From NCBI GenBank assembly GCA_050699815.1, contig JBOHFT010000001.1, positions 30,424-94,423 of the forward strand: DNA of 64,000 nucleotides, given 5' to 3'. The position numbers and the translations under genes are program-made. The notes under the pieces were generated by a model. It was not told where the DNA came from. It was given only the letters and a program-made list of their open reading frames with translations, and made no database searches. Positions 34,401-42,675 of this stretch are shown one piece after another (positions within the stretch are counted from its first letter, which is position 1; the number at the start of each line of letters is the position of its first letter). This stretch comes from GCA-003244245 sp050699815 (GTDB lineage Bacteria; Actinomycetota; Actinomycetes; Mycobacteriales; Pseudonocardiaceae).

Positions 34401-34666
34401 TCGGCTGCGGCCACGCTGGGCGGCAGCCTGCGGGTGATGTCCCGGTCCAGATCCTCGCGCAGCCGGAACAGCCCTGGTTCGGCCGACCCGAGGTTCTCGC
34501 GCAGATGCTCGAACCAGGCCGGGTGGGTGAAGTCGCCGGTGCCCACCAGCGTGATGCCCTTGCGCCGCGCCCACCAGCTCAGATGCTCCAGATCGCAGTC
34601 TTTGCTGCACGCCCGGGAGTACTTCGAGTGAATATGCAGATCGGCATGGAAACGCATCCGCGGCAT
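31493..34666 (-). CDS. PHP-domain / UvrD-type helicase fusion
   Basis: 1057-residue protein. Residues 1-440 form a PHP phosphoesterase-like domain (FHADLHIHSKYSRACSK; metal His/Asp in DFTHP, LVPAHVWTPW, VSNSDAHSP) with a CxxC pair (KCGVRMEP, TCPECGKPL). Residues ~480-1057 form a superfamily 1A helicase: LLIIAGPGTGKTRTLTHRI (Walker A), WISVDEYQDVDEQQYRLL (Walker B), GDPDQAIYRFRGAD, TLHAAKGLEFPVVFVVG. The fusion suggests a nuclease coupled to 3'-5' unwinding in DNA repair. Stand-alone gene. Whether the PHP site still cleaves needs checking, since the domain could be structural. Confidence 0.9.
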   Translation of the reverse strand: MPRMRFHADLHIHSKYSRACSKDCDLEHLSWWARRKGITLVGTGDFTHPAWFEHLRENLGSAEPGLFRLREDLDRDITRRLPPSVAAADVRFMLSVEISTIYKRGELTRKVHHLVYVPDFDAAAEFNRRLGRIGNLGSDGRPILGLDSRDLLEITLECGDGAYLVPAHVWTPWFAVLGSKSGFDAIEDCYADLADHIFALETGLSSDPLMNWRISGLDRYRLVSNSDAHSPPMLGREATVFDTDLDYFAIRRALETGIGHAGSVEFFPEEGKYHVDGHRKCGVRMEPQETREHGGTCPECGKPLTVGVLSRVEELADRPEGIRPDGAADFRSLVPLPEIMSEILGAGPKSKKVLGQIDKLTAALGPELVILQDVPLDDIEAHSPLLAEAVARLRRGAVTREAGYDGEYGVIRLFEPGELKRISAVTAPALFGDALSGASEPPSDPPTRKAAVAPEPIPPAETESPPQTPVRAAGSLLDGLDPEQRAAAEITEGPLLIIAGPGTGKTRTLTHRIAHLVTAHGVAPQHCLAITFTRRAAEEMAARLATLTPEHAPKLTIATFHSLGVRILREQHARVGLGPDFGIADQAQQMAIATEITGDEKQARRLLTGLSRQRRTGGPEMECAGTADQYTKALRQRDLVDFDDLVALPVTLLESDPDLAAAYRDRYRWISVDEYQDVDEQQYRLLSQLASPHGNLTAIGDPDQAIYRFRGADVGFFLRFQQDFPGAHTVALTRNYRSGAKILTAALRVISPTTLVPGRVLRPMSAHGDSLVGMHHAPTEQAEASFVVHTIEQLLGGVSFHSFDSGRVDSDGTGKLGFSDFAVLYRTDRQACAVLDALARAGLPVQKRSHDRLADRPGVERILGELTYAPASDTEKMPVLERLGHAARAVLDRLPVVERQDAEIHAAVDLLRPLADRCGDDLERFRTELSLGVEVDTWDPRADRVSLLTLHAAKGLEFPVVFVVGCADGLLPLRWPGMAPDDADTEQVCEERRLLFVGMTRAQQHLYLSHAAERVRHGTSWTTSRSPFLADLDAAVCEQIGAALPRQKPRDTQLRLL

Positions 34667-34760
34667 CCTGCCACAGGCACACCCCGGGGGGATCGCCGGT
34701 TCGTCGACGAGACCGGCGCCACGGTCCGACGTGGATGAACGAATAGGCGCTAGCCCAACG

Positions 34761-35265
34761 TCAGGCTCCGAGTGGCAGTGCTTCGTTCAGCTTTTGCCGC
34801 CATGGGGCATGAGGCGAGTGTCGAAGACGTTCCCGCAGGTCAAGCCGGTCATTGACCTCGGCGAGGAAGTCGGGTGAGAGCCTTGGCCCGTGCGCTGGCA
34901 AGGCTTCAGGTTCGTAGCGCTCGAACCATGCTTCGACCTGCGACCAGCTTCAGAGTGGGTTCGATGAACGCTGGCGGGCGACGGGGGCTGGGAAGTCTCC
35001 GGGACCACGCTCGCCACGTGCCAGCAGGGCAACGCTCTGACGACTGCGGCCGGCCCGCTCTGCGATCTCGCTGGCAGTCAGCCAGTCGTCGTCGGCCTGG
35101 ACCCGCAGCACCCGGGCGCCGATGCCAGCCTGCTCGACGTCGACGATGGCGGAGATCACGGCATCCTGCTCGGTCGGTGCTGCACGGTCGAAGAAGCCCA
35201 GGACCGTGCCGTCTGGCTCCACGGAGAACGAGCCGTCGTCGCAGCCGGCCTCGGAACGTCGCTGG
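34761..35265 (-). pseudogene. HTH DNA-binding protein pseudogene (frameshifted, 5'-truncated)
   Basis: The reverse strand reads CDDGSFSVEPDGTVLGFFDR, AVISAIVDVEQAGIGARVLR, DDDWLTASEIAERAGRSRQS (HTH) and ARGERGPGDFPAPV. It then changes frame to SQVEAWFERYEPEALPAHGP and RLRHSPHAPWRQKLNEALPL before a stop at 34761. The N-terminal ~35 residues are missing where it meets the TPR fragment on the other strand. A small actinobacterial DNA-binding protein, now dead. Confidence 0.75.
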
Positions 35266-35574
35266 CGCTTCTATCGGGCACGGACTTTCGCCGAGCTCGG
35301 CAAGTTTGACGAAGCCTGGGAAGCGCAGGACCACGCATTGGAGCTATACCCGACCGATGTGGTGGGTGATCCCACCATAATTCGACTGGATCGCGCTCTT
35401 TGCCTAGTTCGAAAGAATGAGATCGACGCGGGATGTGAACTGGCTGCCGACACCTTGTCAAGCTTGCCACCCGAACACTATGCTTCGATATTTCTCGGGT
35501 ACGGCAAAAAGATCCTCGCCGCCGTGCCCAAGAAATATTCCAACCGTAGATCTGTGAACCAGTATCGGGCGTAA
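35248..35574 (+). pseudogene. C-terminal TPR fragment of an XRE-type regulator
   Basis: The plus strand reads YRARTFAELGKFDEAWEAQD, HALELYPTDVVGDPTIIRLD, RALCLVRKNEIDAGCELAAD and SSLPPEHYASIFLGYGKKIL to a stop. This is the typical TPR end of Streptomyces-type XRE regulators. The N-terminal HTH and most repeats are absent, and an open frame continues upstream only by running antisense through the HTH pseudogene. Confidence 0.7.
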
Positions 35575-35610
35575 TGACCGAGTCATACCAAGCCATTGGA
35601 TGTGAGATGT

Positions 35611-35907
35611 CTAGCCTTTCGCAAGATACCGCTCAAGGTCCTCCACCTTCGTGGTGAGACCGTTGGTGACCCCCGCCCTGATATCGGCCTTCAAGACAAC
35701 ACTAACTCGATTAGTTTTCTGCGCCACAACTTCCACCGCCTCCTTTATGACGGCCATTACCTCATCCCATTCACCTTCGATGCTGGTGAACATCGCGTCA
35801 GTGTGGTTGGGCAGGCCGCTTGCTCTAACAACTCGCACCGCATCGGCTACCAGCTCTCCGGCAGCTTCACCAACACCAAGTGGGGTAACAGAGAAAGCGA
35901 CAATCAT
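35611..35907 (-). CDS. MTH1187/UPF0045 family thiamine-binding protein
   Basis: 98-residue protein with the fold pattern of the MTH1187/YkoF-like family: MIVAFSVTPLGVGEAAGEL, VVRASGLPNHTDAMFTSIEG and EVMAVIKEAVEVVAQKTNRV, then VVLKADIRAG near the end. Members bind thiamine or related ligands as ferredoxin-like tetramers. Complete length for the family. Surrounded by pseudogenes, so its survival suggests selection. Confidence 0.85.
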   Translation of the reverse strand: MIVAFSVTPLGVGEAAGELVADAVRVVRASGLPNHTDAMFTSIEGEWDEVMAVIKEAVEVVAQKTNRVSVVLKADIRAGVTNGLTTKVEDLERYLAKG

Positions 35908-36183
35908 GCCTAATGCCTTTCTGTCACAGTGACTCGTGTAACAGCTCTACGCCCGGTCCCGGCCGACCCGCCTTGCTCCCACACCCGATCGTACGCAGCG
36001 GCGGACTGGATACTTACAGTGACGAAGGAACACGGGGAGTCGGTGGGGGAGGCACTGGGGATGCCGGGGAGATTTCCCCGCTGTCTCCCCACGCCCGCTT
36101 CCCCTCATTGAGCAGCCCATACACCCTGCAGGGACCCTCTTCTGCATCCTGCGGACACGCGCCAAACCTCCTGAATCCGAGAG

Positions 36184-37200
36184 TTGAAGGTCGACTGGCG
36201 TGCCGAGTCGATCGGCTGGATCGAGGGATGCGAGTTAGTCGGCGCTGGCCTTGTGCTCTACCGACGGCCGCCGGGGTTCGAGCGCTGTTTTGCCTACTTG
36301 CCCGAGGGGCCGGTGCTGGACTGGCACGCCGACGTAACAGCGTCCTGGTTGGACCCCATGGTGGAGCACCTGAGGTCGGGGGACCCGTTCATGGTCAGAA
36401 TGGGTCCCCCGGTGGTCGTCCGTCACTGGGCGGCCGAAGCGATCAGGAAAGCGATCACCGCGGGCGACACCAAGCGGCTGTGCGACGTCCCGTCGACCGC
36501 CGAGGATCCGCAGGCTCTCGATCTTGCCGCGAGGCTGCGTGCGGCTGGCTGGCGGCCAGACCGGTCCCAGCGCGGCATGGGGCGCATCTAGCCTCGCCAT
36601 CGCGTTCAGGTGCCGCTGACCGGTCGTATTCTCGATGAGGTCTTCGCCGGGTGCGGCAAGACGTCGTGGCAGCGCAATATCCGCAAGGCCCAGCGGGCGG
36701 GGGTGGAGGTATCCCGGGGCTCGTATGAGGATCTGGGCGTCTTTCACCGCTTGTGCGGTGAGACCGCCGGGCGGAAACGGTTCACCCAACGCTCGCTGGA
36801 ATACTTCCAGCGGATGGCGACCCTCATGGCCGCTGAGGACCCGAATAGGTTCCGGCTGTATTTAGCGCGTCACGACGGCGAAGTGCTGGCCGCGACCATC
36901 ACGGTGACGGTCGGCGAGCACGTCTGGTCGGCCTACGCCGGATCAGCGGAGCACAAACGGGAGGTGCGTGCCTCGAACGCGATTCAGTGGCGTATGCTCT
37001 CCGACGCGCATGCCGCCGGGGCGGCGGTCTACGACCTGCGCGGCGTCAGTGACACCCTCGATCCCGCCGACCCGCTGTTCGGGGTAACCCGGTTCAAGAT
37101 CGGCAGCGGCGGCCACGTGGCCGCATACCTCGGTGAGTGGAGTTACCCGCTCGACGAGCCACTGTACGAGGCTTGTGAACAGTACCTCACTAGGCAGTAG
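36184..37200 (+). pseudogene. FemAB/FemX-type peptidoglycan bridge transferase, frameshifted
   Basis: First part: VDWRAESIGWIEGCELVGAG, LVLYRRPPGFERCFAYLPEG and DLAARLRAAGWRPDRSQRG. Second part, in another frame: PLTGRILDEVFAGCGKTSWQ, RNIRKAQRAGVEVSRGSYED and RNAIQW/YDLRGVSDTLDP-like GNAT features of the FemAB family, which add amino acids to the lipid II stem. An extra base near 36585 and a lost base near 36615 break the frame, and ~30 N-terminal residues are missing. Probably inactive. Confidence 0.8.
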
Positions 37201-37208
37201 GTAGGGAG

Positions 37209-37893
37209 ATGACATCACTACGGGTGGTCGCCAACCGCGTGCTATGGCGGTGCGGGCTGCGCGATGTCCTGCCCGGATACTACGTCCACCGCATCCCGGT
37301 CACGGAGTGCGGCGAGCCTCTTGAGCTGATCCCGGCTGTGCCGGGCCGCCTCCTGCTCGACCCCCGGCTCAGTCGGCCGCACCTGGCCCGACGTTCGGTC
37401 GCGGGTGCGCTGCGCCGGACTACTACCCGACGATATCCAATTCCTGGTCGTGGAGGGCTACCGCAGCCCGGCGCTACAGCAACAATTGTGGTCAGCAGCC
37501 CGTGAAGAGATTGCCGGAACGCACCCACGGGCCACACCGTCCGAGATTGATCGCCTCACCAGGCTGGTCGTGGCGCGCCCGAGCAGAGAAGGCGGCGGGC
37601 ACCAGACCGGCGCGGCCGTGGACATCACACTCGCCGATGCAGCGGGGACCGAGTTGTGGATGGGAACAGGTGTTGGAGAATTCACCGCCGCTACACCGGC
37701 CCGCGCCAAGGTCACCGACACAGTGGGCGGGCGCCGGCAACTACTCACCCGCTGCCTCACCGAAGCCGGATTCATCAACTATCCCGGCGAATGGTGGCAC
37801 TTCAGCATGGGTGACCGGCTGTGGGCAGCCTACGGGCGCCGCCCCACGGCCCGTTTCGGCCCCCTGACCGTCGACGAACCCCCCGAAGCGTGA
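37209..37893 (+). pseudogene. VanX-like M15 D-Ala-D-Ala dipeptidase, frameshifted
   Basis: N-terminal part in one frame (DVLPGYYVHRIPVTECGEPL), then near 37372 the frame changes and RTWPDVRSRVRCAGLLPDD, FLVVEGYRSPALQQQLWSAA, GGHQTGAAVDITLADAAG (Zn ligands His and Asp) and NYPGEWWHFSMGD (Glu and His) follow to 37893. The catalytic part (from ~37405) could be translated alone as a 162-residue protein. Paired directly after FemAB, a cell-wall precursor pair; both are broken. Confidence 0.8.
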
Positions 37894-38156
37894 AAACCAC
37901 ACGGGGGAGAAGAGGAGACAACGGCACGCAGCGTGGCAGACCTGTTCACGGCTGCGCGGATACTGACCGCGGTCGACTGTCAGGCTGCCAGCCCAGACCG
38001 CACGAGTCGTGGCGTGAACCACGACCGGGTGAAAGGCGTCCGGGCATTGTCGGGGTTTCTGCAGGTCCACACACCGGAATGGCTCAGCCAAAGGCCAAAG
38101 GGCGCTGGCGGGGTAGCTGCAACGTCCGTGGGGACGGTGGAACGGACGTGCCGGGA

Positions 38157-40175
38157 TCAGGTGCCGATCAGGCCGGGCGCGTTGCCGCCGGTCTTCCAGA
38201 TCGATATCACCGAGGGCCGCGGCTGGCTGCCCGGGCCGTCCGGCCAGGTTGACGCGGGCGCGTCGGCGGATGTTCCGTCGAGCTGGCCGGGGTGCTGCAC
38301 GGAGACCAGCGCCAGCCGGTCCTCGATCACCGGTCCGCACGTCTCGGCACCGCGGGGCACGGTGAGGAACTGCTTGACCTGCCCCCGCAGCGGGCCGTCC
38401 AGCGGCACCGCGAACAGCCCGTCGTTGGAGCCCAGCGCGTTGCCATCGGTGGCGATCCACAGGTTGCCTGAGGGGTCGAAGGCGAGGTTGTCCGGGCAGG
38501 AGATCGGGCTGACCTGGTCTTTCGGGAATCCGCCGAAGTAGGTGGCGGCGTCGGCCGGGTCGCCGCAGACCAGCAGCAACGTCCAGCGAAACGTGGTCGA
38601 CGCCGGATCGCCGCCGTCCTCGGCCAGCTCCAGGACGTGCCCGTGCCGGTTGGCGTTGCGCGGGTTGGGCCCGTCGGCCGGAACGCCATCGACCCCGCGC
38701 CGGGTGTTGTTGGTCAGCGCGGCGTACACCTTGCCGGTGCGGGGGTGCGGCTCGACGTCCTCGGGCCGGTCCATCTTGGTGGCGCCCACCGCATCGGCGG
38801 CCAGCCGGGTGTGCACCAGGACGTCGGGCACGGATCTGCCCGCCACGAAGGACTCCCCCGTGCCGCCGGCATCCGACCGGGCCAGCGGGAGCCACCGCCC
38901 GGTCCCGCCGATCTGCCCGGGTGAGCCGCTGGTGAACCGGGCGACGTAGAGCGTGCCCTCATCGAGGATGCCCAGGTTATGGGCCCGCTCGCCCTGGCGC
39001 ATCGGGCGCGACGACACGAACTTGTACAGGTAGTCGAACCGCTCGTCGTCGCCCATATAGGACGCCACCGTGCCGTTGCCTGCGACGCGGACGGTGGCGG
39101 CCTCGTGCTTGAACCGGCCCATCGCGGTCCGCTTGCGCGGCACGAACGCGGGATCGAACGGGTCGAGCTCGACGATCCAGCCGAACCGGTGGGGCTCGTG
39201 GGGCTCGCGGGAGACGTCGAAACGCGGGTCGAAACGCTCCCACTGGCGTACCGAGGCGCCGCCACTGACGCCGTAACGGGCCAGCTTCGCCTTCGCGGTG
39301 GCGTCGGTGAGCGCATCGGCGTTGCCGAAGTACACGTGGACGTTCTCCTCGCCGGACAGCACCGTGCCCCACGGGGTGACGCCACCGGAGCAGTTGCTCA
39401 GGGTGCCCAGCACGACCCGGCCGCTGGGGTCGGCGGTGGTCTGCACAAGTGAGCTGCCGGCCGCAGGACCGGTGAGCTGCATCGGCGTGGTGGCGGTGAT
39501 CCGGCGGTTCACCGGGTCCTGGACGGGGGTGAGCCGGCCCGAGGCGGGGTCGCGCGCCACCAGCACGACACTCAGGCCGTGCGCCGCCCAGGCCGTCTGC
39601 ACCTGCTCGCGGGTGGGGTTTGCCTCGTCGTAGCCGAGGAACATGAACGACTCGCTGGTGTACTCGTGATTGACCACGAGCAGCGACCGGTCCCGGTCGC
39701 CGGGCCACGGCAGCAGTGCGGCGAAGTCGCAGTTGTACCCGAACTGGCCCGCCTGGGCCTGCGGTGTCTGGGCGCCGAAGTCGAACTCCGGGGCGCCGGG
39801 GAGGACCGGATCGCCCCACCGGATCACCACGGCGTGCTGGTAACCCTCGGGCACCACGACGGCGTCGAGGGTGTTCGGCGCCACTGGCCGGAAGTCCAGC
39901 GTCCGCCCAGTACCACGCGCTGGGCCGCACCCGGCCAGCGCGACGCCGCCTGCCGGAACGATGACGGCGGCGGCGACCAGCGCTGTGAGCACGCCGCGAC
40001 GGCTGACCACCCGGGCCACGACATCACCGAAGTACTCGTTGCCGGAGGTGTTGGGCGGCTGCTGGGAGCAGGCATCGTCACACCGATACCTGCAGGTGAC
40101 AGCCTGCCGGCCACGCTGATGGGACCGGTGCACCGGGAGCGGGGCTGAGGCGTCCGCGTCCGGCTGGTTGCTCAC
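38157..40175 (-). CDS. PhoX-type alkaline phosphatase (DUF839), Tat-secreted
   Basis: 672-residue PhoX family phosphatase, a calcium/iron-dependent monomeric enzyme exported by the Tat system. The signal is SRRGVLTALVAAAVIVPAGG preceded by a long N-terminal region with Cys residues (CRYRCDDAC) as in PhoX. Family blocks: PEGYQHAVVIRWGDPV, LLVVNHEYTSESFMFLGYDE, GVTPWGTVLSGEENVHVYFG, MDRPEDVEPHPRTGKVYAAL and CPDNLAFDPSGNLWIATDGN. Likely a periplasmic/extracellular phosphate scavenger. No Pho box was identified. Confidence 0.92.
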   Translation of the reverse strand: MSNQPDADASAPLPVHRSHQRGRQAVTCRYRCDDACSQQPPNTSGNEYFGDVVARVVSRRGVLTALVAAAVIVPAGGVALAGCGPARGTGRTLDFRPVAPNTLDAVVVPEGYQHAVVIRWGDPVLPGAPEFDFGAQTPQAQAGQFGYNCDFAALLPWPGDRDRSLLVVNHEYTSESFMFLGYDEANPTREQVQTAWAAHGLSVVLVARDPASGRLTPVQDPVNRRITATTPMQLTGPAAGSSLVQTTADPSGRVVLGTLSNCSGGVTPWGTVLSGEENVHVYFGNADALTDATAKAKLARYGVSGGASVRQWERFDPRFDVSREPHEPHRFGWIVELDPFDPAFVPRKRTAMGRFKHEAATVRVAGNGTVASYMGDDERFDYLYKFVSSRPMRQGERAHNLGILDEGTLYVARFTSGSPGQIGGTGRWLPLARSDAGGTGESFVAGRSVPDVLVHTRLAADAVGATKMDRPEDVEPHPRTGKVYAALTNNTRRGVDGVPADGPNPRNANRHGHVLELAEDGGDPASTTFRWTLLLVCGDPADAATYFGGFPKDQVSPISCPDNLAFDPSGNLWIATDGNALGSNDGLFAVPLDGPLRGQVKQFLTVPRGAETCGPVIEDRLALVSVQHPGQLDGTSADAPASTWPDGPGSQPRPSVISIWKTGGNAPGLIGT

Positions 40176-40356
40176 GGGGCCTCCGGTCGCGCTCAGGCGG
40201 CAACACGATGACGTTAAGCCGCTCCGGTGCGCCCAGGGGGGCCGATACGTGAACCTCAGGCGAACAAGCTCAGGCGTCGAGGGAGACTGTTATCTTCCTG
40301 GTTGCCATACCAGTCACCGTACTGTAGATCGGGCGAGAAGCGGACCAGTGGCGCCG

Positions 40357-41466
40357 CTACCGGTCCACCTCGCCGCGGATGAACGCCTCGACGGCGGCGT
40401 AGGCGTCGGAGTCGGAGTACTGCTCCGGCGGCGACTTCATGAAGTAGGACGACGCGGACACGATCGGGCCGCCGATACCCCGGTCCTTGGCGATCTTCGC
40501 CGCGCGGATCGCGTCGATGATCACGCCGGCGGAGTTGGGTGAGTCCCAGACCTCGAGCTTGTACTCCATGCTCAGCGGCACGTCACCGAACGCCCGGCCC
40601 TCCAGCCGCACGTACGCCCACTTGCGGTCGTCGAGCCACGGCACGTAGTCCGACGGGCCGATATGGACCGCCGCCTTGTCCATCTCGTGCGGCACCTGCG
40701 AGGTCACCGACTGGGTCTTGGAGATCTTCTTCGACTGCAGCCGCTTGCGCTCCAGCATGTTCATGAAGTCCATGTTCCCGCCGAAGTTGAGCTGGTAGGT
40801 GCGCAGCAGCTCCACCCCGCGGTCCTCGAACAGCTTGGCCAGCACCCGGTGCGTGATGGTCGCCCCGACCTGGGACTTGATGTCGTCACCGATGATCGGC
40901 ACCCCGGCGCAGGTGAACTTGCGCGCCCACTGGGGATCGGAGGCGATGAACACCGGCAGTGCGTTGACGAACGCGACCCCGGCGTCCAGCGCGCACTGGG
41001 CGTAGAAGCGGTCCGCGTCCTCCGAGCCCACCGGCAGGTAGGACACCAGCACGTCGGCGCCGGACTCGCGCAGCGCACCGACCACGTCGGCGGGCTTCTC
41101 GTCGGACTCGGTGATGATGTCCCGGTAATACTCGCCCAGGCCGTCCATCGTGTGCCCACGCGCCACGGTGACCCCCAGCGGTGGCACGTCGCAGATCGAG
41201 ATGGTGTTGTTCTCGCTGGCCACGATGGCCTCGGAGAGGTCGCGGCCCACCTTCTTGGCATCGACGTCGAACGCGGCGACGAACTGAAGGTCACCGACGT
41301 GGTAGTCGCCGAACTGCACGTGCATCAGGCCGGGCACGCGGGCTGTGGGGTCGGCATCGCGGTAGTACTGCACGCCCTGCACCAGGGAGGCGGCGCAGTT
41401 GCCGACGCCCACGACAGCGACCCGGATACCGGGACCGGCGGGACGCTCGACGCGGCCATCAGTCAT
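40357..41466 (-). CDS. ino1: Inositol-3-phosphate synthase
   Basis: 369-residue NAD-dependent myo-inositol-1-phosphate synthase of the short actinobacterial type, converting glucose-6-phosphate to inositol phosphate for phosphatidylinositol and mycothiol. VAVVGVGNCAASLVQGVQYY carries the NAD motif. Other family blocks: VQFGDYHVGDLQFVAAFDVD, VPIIGDDIKSQVGATITHRV, LNFGGNMDFMNMLERKRLQS and KLEVWDSPNSAGVIIDAIRA (catalytic region). It follows a PadR regulator by nine bases, the conserved actinobacterial order (Rv0046c/Rv0047c). Confidence 0.96.
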   Translation of the reverse strand: MTDGRVERPAGPGIRVAVVGVGNCAASLVQGVQYYRDADPTARVPGLMHVQFGDYHVGDLQFVAAFDVDAKKVGRDLSEAIVASENNTISICDVPPLGVTVARGHTMDGLGEYYRDIITESDEKPADVVGALRESGADVLVSYLPVGSEDADRFYAQCALDAGVAFVNALPVFIASDPQWARKFTCAGVPIIGDDIKSQVGATITHRVLAKLFEDRGVELLRTYQLNFGGNMDFMNMLERKRLQSKKISKTQSVTSQVPHEMDKAAVHIGPSDYVPWLDDRKWAYVRLEGRAFGDVPLSMEYKLEVWDSPNSAGVIIDAIRAAKIAKDRGIGGPIVSASSYFMKSPPEQYSDSDAYAAVEAFIRGEVDR

Positions 41467-41475
41467 GGTCCGTCC

Positions 41476-42048
41476 TTAATTTGTGTCGTCGGGTGATGGT
41501 TCGGGGTTCGCTTGCTCATGGGCGATCAGTTCGTTGAGCCAGCGCACCTCGCGCTCGCTGGTCTCCAGACCCATCCGGTGGAGCTCGAGGGTGTAGCGGT
41601 CGATCTGGTCGCCGGTTCGGGCGAGCGCGGCCCGCAGCCCCTCCCGGCGTTCCTCGACCCGCCGCCGCCGCCCCTCCAGGATGCGTATCCTGACATCGGC
41701 GGGGGTCCGCGAGAAGAACGCCAGGTGCACTCCGAACCCGTCGTCCTCCCAGGTCTGGGGGCCGGCATCGGCCAGCAGGGTGGCGAAGCGCTCCCTGCCG
41801 TCGGCGGTGAGCCGGTATACCCGCCGGGCGCGGCGGGCCCACGCCTTGCCCCGGTCGGCGCGCAGGTCCTCCTCGCATTCGCCTTCCTCGACGATGAAGC
41901 CGGAGCACTGTAACCGGCGCAGCGTCGGATACAGCGACCCGAACGAGCAGGCACGCCACGCCCCGAGCCGGCCAGTGAGATGTTTGCGCAGCTCGTAGCC
42001 GTGCATCGGAGCGTCGTACAGCGCCCCGAGCACCGCCAGCTCCAGCAC
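41476..42048 (-). CDS. PadR family transcriptional regulator
   Basis: 190-residue PadR-type regulator. It begins LELAVLGALYDAPMHGYELR (winged helix), then RACSFGSLYPTLRRLQCSGF (recognition helix) and RARRVYRLTADGRERFATLL (wing), with a long C-terminal dimerisation coiled coil (RRRRVEERREGLRAALART). AGGAGG before the GTG at 42048 sets the start. It shares a transcript with ino1 and is likely autoregulated through the dyad upstream. The ligand is unknown. Confidence 0.9.
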   Translation of the reverse strand: MLELAVLGALYDAPMHGYELRKHLTGRLGAWRACSFGSLYPTLRRLQCSGFIVEEGECEEDLRADRGKAWARRARRVYRLTADGRERFATLLADAGPQTWEDDGFGVHLAFFSRTPADVRIRILEGRRRRVEERREGLRAALARTGDQIDRYTLELHRMGLETSEREVRWLNELIAHEQANPEPSPDDTN

Positions 42049-42073
42049 GCGGCACCTCCTGGAAGGGCGCACC

Positions 42074-42108
42074 GATGTAGTCCACCACTATATCGCGCCG
42101 ATACATCT
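42074..42108. promoter_or_regulatory. Candidate PadR operator
   Basis: Nested symmetry between PadR (-) and DUF5318 (+): an inner palindrome tatcg-cgc-cgata (42091-42103) and outer half-sites gatgta (42074-42079) and tacatc (42103-42108). PadR proteins usually bind inverted repeats with ATGT/ACAT ends, so this is a likely autoregulatory site. Confidence 0.55.
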
Positions 42109-42196
42109 GCAGCCGTTCACCAGATCGGCGCCAGGACGGCTTACCTATCCGAACGCCCCAGCGGAGATCACGAAATGGTTGCGTAGGCTGTCTGGC

Positions 42197-42589
42197 GTGC
42201 GGACCCAACGGCAGGTGGTGGACTACGCGTTGCAGCGCCGTGCGCTGCTCGCCGGGGTCTACTCCGGCCGGGTCGGGGTCATGGACGTCTGCGACGCCAC
42301 CCCGTACCTGCTGCGGGCCGCGAAGTTCCATGGCGAGCCCAGCGTGGTCACCTGCCCAGTGTGCCGCAAGGAACCCCTGACGCTGGTCTCGTGGGTGTAC
42401 GGTGACGAGCTCAAGCATGCGGCAGGCTCCGCCCGCACCACCGAGGAGCTCAACCGGATGGCGACGCTGTTCGAGGAGTTCAGCGTGTACGTCGTCGAGG
42501 TCTGCCGGACGTGCAGCTGGAACCACCTCGTGCAGTCATACGTCCTGGGAACCAGGGGTGCGGGGAGCAGGAGGACCGCGGGGCAGTGA
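42197..42589 (+). CDS. DUF5318 zinc-ribbon-like protein
   Basis: 130-residue protein of unknown function conserved beside ponA in actinobacteria (Rv0049 position). RTQRQVVDYALQRRALLAGV is the family start, so the GTG at 42197 is preferred over 42179. Two Cys pairs (CPVCRK and CRTCSW) suggest a zinc ribbon. The C-terminal tail (GAGSRRTAGQ) is short. It is divergent from PadR-ino1 and ends 86 bp before the PBP gene, probably the same transcript. Confidence 0.88.
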   Translation: MRTQRQVVDYALQRRALLAGVYSGRVGVMDVCDATPYLLRAAKFHGEPSVVTCPVCRKEPLTLVSWVYGDELKHAAGSARTTEELNRMATLFEEFSVYVVEVCRTCSWNHLVQSYVLGTRGAGSRRTAGQ

Positions 42590-42675
42590 CCCGCGCCGCC
42601 TGCAGCTGGCCGTACCCATAGCAACCCCATAGCCGGACCCTTCGCGACCCGAGTACTGGTCTGGGAGGCCAACGC

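Noticed and set aside
8515..37893. Frameshifts as sequencing errors
   Set aside because: Broken genes also have truncations, in-frame stops and internal deletions, are confined to accessory DNA, and core genes are intact; errors at single sites (36585, 36615, 37372) remain possible.
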